A stretch of DNA of 64,000 bases from Protopterus annectens (lineage: Eukaryota > Chordata > Ceratodontiformes > Protopteridae): assembly GCF_019279795.1 (NCBI RefSeq), contig NC_056750.1, positions 825,238,812-825,302,811 of the forward strand, in the 5' to 3' direction. A program made the translations under genes and the position numbers. The notes below the pieces were generated by a model. That model had not been told where the DNA came from. It did not search any database and was given only the letters and a program-made list of their open reading frames with translations. How positions within the stretch are numbered: the stretch's first letter is position 1; each line of letters opens with the position of its first letter. Shown piece after piece: positions 55,717 through 64,000 of the stretch.

Positions 55717-56459
55717 GGGTCTATATTAGAACATAGAAGTTTCAGAACTTCGAATGTTCTAATATTGACCCCTATTCAGTGAACGCTGAAAATAACGAAG
55801 CTACAGAAAACCATTTTTTTTCCTAGGGAAAGAATTTGGTTGTCCATTTCTGTCACTTCGCTATTTTCAGCACTGTAGTGGAAAGTTACAGGTTGGGTTC
55901 AGGTAAGTGTGCGATTGGGCACAGGTTAGGTGAGTTAGAGTTAGGGCACGGGTCAGGTAAGTGTGCAATTGTGTGGACGTGAAGGTTAGGGTGGGTTAGG
56001 TGAGTTAGGGTTAGGGCGTGGGTCAGTTAAGTGTGCGATTGTGTGGATGTGAGGGTTAGGGCAGGTTAGGTGAGTTAGGGTTACGGCGTGGGTCAAGTAA
56101 GTGTGCGATTGTGTGGACATGAGGGTTAGGGCAGGGTAGGTGAGTTAGGGTTAGGCCGCAGGTGAGGTGAATGTGCGATAGTGATGGACCTTAGGGTTAG
56201 GGTTTGGGTTAAGGTAAGTGGATAGATAGTGGTGTATGTACAGTTTAGTGTAAGGTTAGATGTAAGATTTTAGGTGTATGTGTGCGGATTGCTGTTTGTT
56301 TGGTGTGCTTGTGTTGTATGTATGTATTTCGGAACAGCAAATTTTTTCCCTAGGAAAAAATTCACTGTTCTGCATGATCAATGTTTTCAGCATTCACTGA
56401 ATAGGGGTCGATATTAGAACATTTGAAGTTGTGAAACTTCAATGTTCTAATATAGACCC
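55717..56459. mobile_element. 743-bp terminal-inverted-repeat element with minisatellite core
   Basis: Starts gggtctatattagaacat and ends with its inverse at 56444-56459 (gttctaatatagaccc). The inverted arms continue for about 75 bases (aatattgacccctattcagt / actgaataggggtcgatatt), and each contains a small hairpin (gaagtttcagaacttc; gaagttgtgaaacttc). Near-terminal ttttttcctaggga and aattttttccctaggaaaaa also pair. No transposase. Termini are shared with the element at 35881, so both probably belong to one DNA-transposon family. A target-site duplication is not clear. Confidence 0.85.
55905..56240 (+). repeat. 70-bp minisatellite rich in TTAGGG-like words
   Basis: gtgtgcgattgtgtgga-type words recur at 55961, 56031, 56101 and 56171, exactly 70 bases apart, with ggttaggtgagttagggtta and similar between them. 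A partial unit precedes at 55907. The core of the terminal-inverted-repeat element. Confidence 0.85.
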
Positions 56460-56894
56460 TAGGTGGTGTTATTACCATAAACAAGTAGGGCAAGCAGCAA
56501 TGGAGTTATACAAGTGCCTGGAGGACTAGTGCTTTTGGAAGGATTATTTGACAATGTGTGACTGGAGATATATGTAAATGGATCAGAGATTATATGCTGC
56601 AAACTGCTTGCATCTAAGTCTGGAAGGAAAAAGGCCTTCTAAAACCTGGATTAAAGAAACATTTAAAGTATGAGTCCTGAACTAGGGTGGACAATATCGG
56701 TACTGAACGAGCAGAGGAAGCATAAAGAATAGAAAGGTGGGGGGAGAAGGTAGCAGAAGACAGTGAATGGAAAATAGGCAAGAAGTGATTTGGAGGGGAT
56801 GCTTTACAGGGCCAAAGCCTAGGTAACAAAACAGATTCATCATACTCTGTAAATACAGGAAGCTTCATGGAAGCTTTTACATTTCTGTCAAACT
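56460..56894. other. no gene recognised
   Basis: Short minus-strand frame 56614-56868 has no motif. Some of this could be decayed RTE sequence upstream of the recognisable RT. Confidence 0.35.
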
Positions 56895-58165
56895 CCTATC
56901 ACATTACATGATAGTTCTGGAGACAGTGCTTGATAAATGGATACAGAGAGTAGTAGAATGTAAGATGGAAGATGAGCAGTTTGGATTCAGATCAGGATGC
57001 AGCCCAACTGACCCGATGTTTACATTGAGACAGATACTTGAGAAGAAGCTAGAGATAAGAAGAGATTCCAACTGGGCATTCCTAGACTTGGAGAAAGCAT
57101 ATGACAAGGTCCCATGAAAGCTGATATGGACAGTACTGTGGTGGTTTGAAGTCCCAGAAACATTGGTAGAATTAGTGCAAGCTATGTACAAGGACCCAAT
57201 GACTCAAGTATGAACAGTGTTCAGCCTCACAAAGGGGTTCCCAGTGGGTGTGGGTGTACATCAGGGTTCAGCTCTTAGCCCACTGCTGTTCATACTGGTG
57301 AAGGACTACTTTAGCAAACAGGTTGGAGGGGTCAGAGCAACAAAGCTGCTGTATGCAGACGATGTGGCAGTACAGGCAGACTCTGATCTAGAACTTCAGC
57401 AAAGGATAGGAGAATGGAATGCAAATCTAAAGGCACATGGGGTGAAACTAAGCACAGATAAGATGGTGGTAATGGCAGCAAATTGGGGGAATCAGAAGAA
57501 GCTAAAAATAGAGATAGAAGGGAAGATAGTGGAACAGGTAAACAGCTTCAAGTATCTGGGAGGGGTAGTTGAGGAGAAGGGTAGTCTGAATGAAGAGGTC
57601 AAAGCTAGAATCAGAGGGGCTGCAGCCAACTGGCATAGAGTATCAAGTATAGTCTATGACAGAAGAATGCCAAAGAAGCTGAAAAGTAAGGTGTGCAAGA
57701 CAGTGGTGTGGCCAGTACTACTGTATGGTACAGAAACCTGGACAGTAAAGGCAGAACAGTTGAAGAAGCTAGAGGTGATGGAAATGAAGTGCCTGAGAAA
57801 GGTGGTAGGATGTACACTGTGGGACAGGTGAAGAAATGAGGACATAAGAGCAGAAGCCAAAGTAGCTCCAATTGCAGAAAATATCGAAACAGATTACAGT
57901 GGTTTGGGCACATGTGTAGAAAAGCAGAAGACAATTTGGTGAAGAAGATTTGGGACAGACAGGAAGAAGGTAAGAGGAAGTGAGGATGTCCAGCAAAGAG
58001 GTGGATGGATTGTCTGAAAGAAGATCTGCAACAGTCAGGCATGAGTGTTGAAGGAGGCAGGAGTGTGGCACTGACACGAGAGAGATAGTGACAGTTAACA
58101 CAATACCTCGACCCCATGTAGAAAAATGGGGAAAAGGGGGCTGATGATGATGATAATGAACAGAA
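56895..58165 (+). mobile_element. RTE-type LINE, 3' two-thirds of reverse transcriptase to 3' end
   Basis: Reverse transcriptase of an RTE-clade LINE. Frame 56908-57117 reads VLDKWIQRVVECKMEDEQFG, FRSGCSPTDPMFTLRQILEK and AFLDLEKAYDKVP, the RTE block order. After a stop at 57115, 57217-57831 reads GFPVGVGVHQGSALSPLLFI, LLYADDVAVQADS (catalytic ADD), FKYLGGVVEEKGSLNEEVKA, WPVLLYGTETWTVKAEQLKK and LEVMEMKCLRKVVG. After a stop the conserved end RFGHMCRKAEDNLVKKIWDR and KRWMDCLKEDLQQSG follow in other frames. The 3' end has tgatgatgatgataatga at 58142-58159, the short tandem GATGAT tail typical of RTE elements. The endonuclease is absent, so the copy is 5' truncated; several breaks make it inactive. 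Confidence 0.88.
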
Positions 58166-58899
58166 GCAGGAAAACATGGCAGCGCTGGCCTTGAGAATCA
58201 GACATGAGTAATATTCCATGGTTGCTAGTTATTGAATAAAGACAAACAAATACAAAGAAAAGAATCCTGATGAGCTCAGGACCAAAATTAATGCATGAGT
58301 AACAAAGGAGACCTGACTCCAGAAAATGAGGTCTGCCCAGCAGGTCCAGTTCAGACAACAAAATATATAAATAACATAAATAAATAAATTATGTTTTATA
58401 CTGACTACTGACCTACAGGAGCAAAATCAGTTAGCCTCTCAGACTACTGGTGCTTTTGTCTTTGGGTGGTCTGCATTGTACTTAGTATCAGGGGATAGAT
58501 GGGGTCAATATTCTGAAAGTCATTCCTTATTACACTTCAGAGCATTATTATGTTCACTACTTTTAGAATTTGTTTTGCAGTCCCTTAAAAAATAACTCGG
58601 TGCATCAGTCTTAGAGATTCAGAACAAACGTATCCATGTAATTGTTCTTTAATTTCATATATCCGTATTTCAAATGACATGCACTATTGCATAAGTATCT
58701 CCAATGAATGTATGTTCATAGAGATATTTAGATACTGTATATAACTTTTACTGACACACTGTTTTAAACTCATAAAGCATTTCTCCTCCTCAACTTCTTA
58801 ATCATTATAAATCATGTTAGACATAAGCATTAGTCCTGATACCAGTACTTGGTTTCATAACTTTCTATTCATCAGACACGTTGAAGTCGAAACTGGATC
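58166..58899. other. no gene recognised
   Basis: AT-rich spacer between the RTE tail and CR1 copy D. The minus-strand frames 57611-58361 are antisense shadows or chance. Confidence 0.4.
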
Positions 58900-61800
58900 A
58901 TCTGTCTTCTAATCCTCACCTTTACTAAATGACGTCACACATGATTCAAAACCTTAACCTCCTACTATTGTCCATCTTTATTAACAAACTGCTCAATGGC
59001 CTTCCTCAGTTCCTACCTATACTATATGCAGATGAAATATCCATCATCAATCAGGTCAGACCCTTCAACAAGCATTCTAGAAAAACGGCTATGGAAATAA
59101 CCCCACACTTTAACAAAATGCATATAACATCTAATTCTGAACTCATCAAAAATAAAATACTAGACAAAAGAGCACCATGCATCAGCTATTTCTGATACCC
59201 AAGCATATGGCTAGACCAGCCCCTCAACTTTCAACTTCCTATCAAAAAAAGACAGAAACAAAATGACTCTCCTTCTCTTCTGAGCCTGTAAGATTTCCGA
59301 TTACATCTCCTCTATAGGAACAGCAGGGATAAGTAAAGTTATTCTGTTGACTCAAACCCCAGCTCATATATGGGCTACAATATAAGCAAATGTGACTTCA
59401 GTGATCACTTAGTCAGTGAGTCGTTCTGAAGGTGCCCAAAGTATATCATCCTGGAAAAAGATTCACCAAGGATGACCTGTTCCTAACTTCTATGGGCTTT
59501 CACAGGCAATGGCAGTCTTTTCAGGCTAGCAGCCTACTAAATACAAATGTAGATATTGCAGTTATTGATACCATGAGCTCAGTGTTAGGAACCTAAATAA
59601 GAAAATCCCTTCCCATGATGCCTTTCTAACTCTGGAAATGGGATATTTGTCTTCACAGTGAAATCTAGTTACAGGGCATTGACAGCACTCACTTCTGACT
59701 GGGCTTGACAGCACTCACTTCTGACTGGGCTTGTCTGCTGGCCTCCCTTTCAGGCCTGTAAGTATAGTCAGCAGTAATGTTGGTGGTGTAAGTCTGTCTC
59801 ATTACCTCTGGGCTGTCTAGGATGACAAACCTGAACTGCTATCATATCCTAATATCAGTAAACAAGATCTAATACTACATCCTGGCTGACTACTGAACCC
59901 CATCAATGGCACCCCAAAAAATATCCTTATTAACCCAAATGCCACTTTCTAGGGAACTTAAACTACCTCTCTATAAACACCACCACCTCAACAAAAATAT
60001 GCTAAGTGCTTCCTTGACTTTATCACTACAGCACCCCCCTCATTCACTAAGGACACCAACAAACACAGCTCTTGAACTCAATAACATAGCCCCCCCTGTA
60101 TTATCCACACCCACTGTTACATCCTCAGTGGTAATGTCAGATCACCTCACACTTTCATTCAAAATATAGTACCAGTGCAGGTTAACAACCACCTTAATCA
60201 TCTTTAGAACCTTCTCCAAGGCCAATTTCTTTGCTTTCAGTGCTGAAATGAAGATATTTTATCAGTCTTACAACCATCAATGACCCAGTAGCAAATACCA
60301 CCACAGATACCTAAAGTTTATACTCCCATCTTAACTTTTGCATGGATGCACATGTTCCAATTCACCACAAATAGACCTTCAGGTTTAGGAAGAAAATCTC
60401 TGTAGTGGAACTCAGCTATAAGCAAACTCTACAATAAAAGGAAAGAAAATCGAATAAAAACTCATTGTATGTTATAATCAAAAGGTTATAAAAAACTCAG
60501 GAGCAAGATAACACCTGCAGCTGCAATTATGACCTAAAATTTGCTTTGCCATCAAAGAATAACTTCAAGATGTTTTTTAATTACGTAAATAAGCTCAGAA
60601 ATAATAGCTTCCATCACAACAAACTTATCTATAATGACATCAACCATTCCAACACTGAGGATATTTAACATCCTTAAAGATAAACTTGTCTGCACCATTT
60701 CCAGTCTCTTGCCTCCTTCCGTCCATACCCACAAATAATCATTTCTAAATGTGTGTTAATAGCTTTCTTCAAGACCAAATCCACCAGTTCTGTAGGTACA
60801 CACAACATACTGGGCTTCATCCCCATCAGACCACATTCTTAAACTATACAACCACAGTCTCTCTCTTTCTTTATTAGATATATACCACAAGCCTGAATAA
60901 TGGTTTTAATGGTTCCACTGTACATGAGAAGCATTAATGCAGATGTTGCCATCTATATACCTGTCACCCTCAACAGTATCAGTTCCAAGCTACTGGAACA
61001 CATCTTTATGGACCTCATAAATAGGGACATGGGGAACCCACCAACAGAAGAATCTACCCCACTTGGCTTTATAGAACTAGGTTATGTCCTTTAAACCTAG
61101 ATGACTTCTGTGAAGGAATCACAAAGGCGCTAGATGAGGGTAACTCAATTTACACAGCTTAGCTAGATTTTGCTAAGGCTTTTGGCACCATACCTCACTC
61201 TGTTATAAATGACAACCTGGTCAAACACAATATAAACAACTGTGTATTCCACTGAATTGCCAACTGGCTGCTAATAGAAAGAATTTTATTAGAATTTATA
61301 GCACACCTTCATCCAAAAGACTTGTCACTGGTGATATACACCAGGACTATGTTTTGGGATGACTTCTCTTAAGAATCCATTTCTCTGATGTCAAATCTGA
61401 CACTAATAAGTTCTGGTTGACCAAGTTTGTGGACAATTACAAGCTTAGAGTAATCATCAACACTTCTGAAGACCCTCACACCCTAAAAGAGGGCCTAACT
61501 CAAACAAACTTGTAATATTAGGATCTTTAAAGCCAAAAACTGCACTGTACAGTTTGGAAAGCAGAAACTCTTTCATGTATATCGCATAAAAAGATGCCCA
61601 CCTTAAAATACATATTCTCATTAGAGATCAAGGAACTTTCCTTTGAAAATAACATCATGCATCCACTGTCTTTAGGAAAGCCTTTTGCCTTACCCATTTG
61701 ATTACCAAAGGCATCTTCTCTTGGGCTAAAGAGGTCATCCTTCCGCTCTACCTATCTCACATCAGACCCATATTAGAATGCAATTTAGCCTTAAGTAAGT

Positions 61801-62330
61801 CCCATCCAAATACCCAATTCAGAAAAAGACTCCAGCAATTTCTCACAAAAATGTCTTGGGTGTGAACTCCCTATGTTAACAAAAGAATCTAAAAGCCCTG
61901 TTTCTCTGTCATATTCAGACACCTATGGGAGATTTTACACCTGGTCTATAAAGGTGTAAATGATCCAGTCCTACTTGTTCTACTACTCATATCCACAAGA
62001 CTCTCAGCAACATAAGTATAAGATTAAGGTACCTAAATCTATATTGCAACATAAATAGGACTTTCTGGCATGACATATGCCTCTCTTGAAGAATTCCCCA
62101 ACTCTGGAACAGACCCTTACTCTTTCTAAAGCAAAGCTCATCCCTCACTGTCTTCCAATTGAACTTAGATGAATAGTTGGGAAACTGGATATACACCCCT
62201 GGCTTACCCCTGCATCACTTGTGGACAAGGGGAGTTATTAATTGTCTGCACAAGTCAGACTACAGTGGCTGTTCTTCACTGGGGTATGAACCTGTGAACC
62301 TGTTATTACCAAGTATGAGTGTGAAGCTGT
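58900..62330 (+). mobile_element. CR1-like LINE, copy D (long, heavily decayed)
   Basis: ORF2 of a CR1 element traceable from the endonuclease region to the tail. 59906-60169 reads SVVMSDHLTLSFKI at its end (the SDHxxLxF endonuclease block). RT starts near 60945 with AIYIPVTLNSISSKLLEHIF, TPLGFIELG, ITKALDEGNSIYTA-like, DFAKAFGTIPHSV and further blocks with stops. The C-terminal part near 61740-62180 has LYLSHIRPILECNLA and LWNRPLLFLKQSSSLTVF-like words. The tail at 62283-62302 is ggtatgaacctgtgaacctg. Many stops. A 26-base direct repeat (ttgacagcactcacttctga...) occurs at about 59678-59731. Confidence 0.7.
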
Positions 62331-62399
62331 TAAATGGATGTTCCTTTACTGGAAGTGACAGTACAGAGAGATCAGAAAGTAGCACATTAAACTACTGAA

Positions 62400-64000
62400 C
62401 CCTCCTGCGTGCTATTTTAGACAATATTTTCAGAAGAGGTGGGTATCATTAGACAAAATAAAAATTGTCATGGAACAGAAACTGCCTCTAAATATTAGAC
62501 CAAAATTGACAGCTTTTATAACGTGTTCCCCTAGGAGGACTTAGAATTCCAGCTTCCCATGCCTGTCTTTAGGTAAAATGAACAAAATGGCAGTATGTGC
62601 TGACGTGTTAGGAGACAGAAGCATGGAGTAGGTGGGGCTAACAGTAGTATTGCTGCTGCCTGCTGTTTATGGAAAAGCAGCAACTAACAAGCTTTTTGAG
62701 AACAATGACTAACAGATGGAAATTTCCACCAATGTTCTTTATAAAAGGCAAATCTAAAGAGAATGGCTGGTTCTCAATGTTATAGTAACTATGTCTAGAT
62801 GGGTGACCACTAACATAAAACAAAGATGCAGTTGGAAGTATGTATGCAGAGTGCACATATGTTAATAAGTAACTTCTAGTATGACAAAACATCCAATGCT
62901 AATTTCAGCAGCACAAAATCTAAAGAAGCAAAGCCCCATAATGACAAATATCCTAAACAATTGCATAACATTTTTTTGTCCCCTCCCTAACAAGATGAAA
63001 AGTCCAAAACTGGGGACAAATTTTAAATATTACTCTAATTTACTAATAAGTTAACAGAACAAAATATTTTGCATCAACATGCATTTTCTGTTATAGTGAC
63101 TTGCATTTTTATGAACAATAAAAAGTGTAAAACTTATGTCTGGCATTATGGACTGACTGTAATACTCACTAATTTGCCAGAAAATCAAGCATTTCATAAG
63201 GGATAGGTCAAAAATATGAGACAAAGTTAGGGACATTGTGCAAAATGAAGGACAGTCGAAATGTGTGCTATTCTGCAATATAACCGTGTTTTTGTGTTAA
63301 CTACAAATATACAGAAGCAGACTGTATCATAACAGTGTATTATGCATGGAATATAGTTCAGGTTATTTTTATCAATGCCCTGCATGTGCAATCTCACAAC
63401 ATGCAGATAAGACAGTGTAACTTATAAAAAACACAACCACTGTCAAGCTGTCAGCGTTTCCATGCATACTATTTTCTGCAGTGAAATGAAAACAAAGTTG
63501 CAGAAGTACAACAGCTTTGACCTCTTTGCAGAAGTTAGTGTTGCCAATAACAGGATGCCTGATCTATAAGTCCAGCCACTTTATTGAATGGCTGGCCATA
63601 AAACCCACTTTACAAGTATTAAGACCTGCTACTGACACAAATGTTTTACTGCCCATGTCCAGAAGGATGAACAAAAATACATGATTTCAAATGTTGTCAC
63701 TGTCCTGCAATAATTGTGATTGCCTGTGCTGGGATTTTTTTTCTTCCTGCATTTGCAGCTGTCAGTTTTATTAATAAGAACAAAGTGCAGTAACTTCAGA
63801 TCTATGTCTCCATCCAACATTTCCTGGCATTGTGTTGCTCAACAGATAGCAAAGTAACAGTTAGTAGTACAGTAGTATTCCAGCAGCTGGCCTTTAAGAA
63901 TACAAGCCCAGAAGAGCTTTGGAAAAAGGCAAGCTCAACCTGTACACAGTGGTAAGCAAATGCTTTGTTCCATGACAAAAGGTAAACTTTGTAGTGTATA
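62400..64000. other. no gene recognised; second copy of the dispersed repeat
   Basis: No coding sequence seen. The part at about 63010-63260 matches the dispersed repeat at 36335-36600. Near 62410-62560 a few LINE-like words (PLGGLRIPASHAC) are too weak to call. Confidence 0.4.

Noticed and set aside
57611..58361. Minus-strand frame of 202 codons and its neighbours
   Set aside because: Antisense of the RTE reverse transcriptase C-terminus, whose plus-strand reading is recognised.

Overview
This 64 kb window is eukaryotic and almost certainly vertebrate. It is AT-rich, contains no operons or prokaryotic gene layout, and is packed with decayed retrotransposons. The mix is CR1-, Tx1/L1- and RTE-type LINEs, a Ty3/gypsy element, Penelope-like elements (PLEs) with GIY-YIG endonucleases, a DIRS element with a tyrosine recombinase, tRNA-derived SINEs and non-autonomous DNA transposons. 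Two long tandem arrays and a 500-N assembly gap are also present. This repertoire fits an amphibian, lungfish or non-teleost fish genome; the species cannot be fixed from the sequence alone.

Layout. 1-4.5 kb: CR1 copy A, then a Ty3/gypsy pol fragment interrupted by an antisense PLE, then CR1 copy B. 4.5-16.6 kb: mostly non-coding AT-rich DNA. It holds what I read as a three-exon, phase-consistent gene or pseudogene (exons near 7.5, 9.5 and 15.0 kb) with a possible Myb/SANT-like start. Its second intron carries a tandem duplication of a 420-bp intron segment plus a 5'-truncated PLE. 16.6-24.6 kb: a satellite of about 65 units of 121 bp. 24.6-26.7 kb: unique-looking DNA with microsatellites. 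26.7-35.6 kb: a DIRS element whose tyrosine recombinase is split by a 7.4 kb Tx1-like LINE with an 18-bp target-site duplication. That LINE is itself interrupted by a 345-bp inverted-repeat PLE remnant with a 15-bp duplication. 35.7-37.8 kb: a small terminal-inverted-repeat element inside a dispersed repeat, then an antisense LINE running into the gap. 38.3-47.35 kb: an array of a unit of about 1,051 bp. 47.5-49.8 kb: CR1 copy C. 49.8-51.6 kb: GC/CpG-richer DNA without a recognisable gene. 51.6-55.1 kb: decayed LINEs and two SINEs. 55.7-56.5 kb: a 743-bp terminal-inverted-repeat element with a TTAGGG-like minisatellite. 56.9-58.2 kb: an RTE LINE. 58.9-62.3 kb: CR1 copy D. 62.4-64 kb: no gene seen.

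No intact conventional host gene was found. The only candidate that is not obviously a reverse-transcribing element is the three-exon frame, and it has at least one internal stop. The most informative signals are the nested insertions with readable target-site duplications, hammerhead-ribozyme-like motifs at PLE ends, the H-PLE-H-PLE-H duplication, and the two satellites. All motif and family calls were made by eye; no database search was run.
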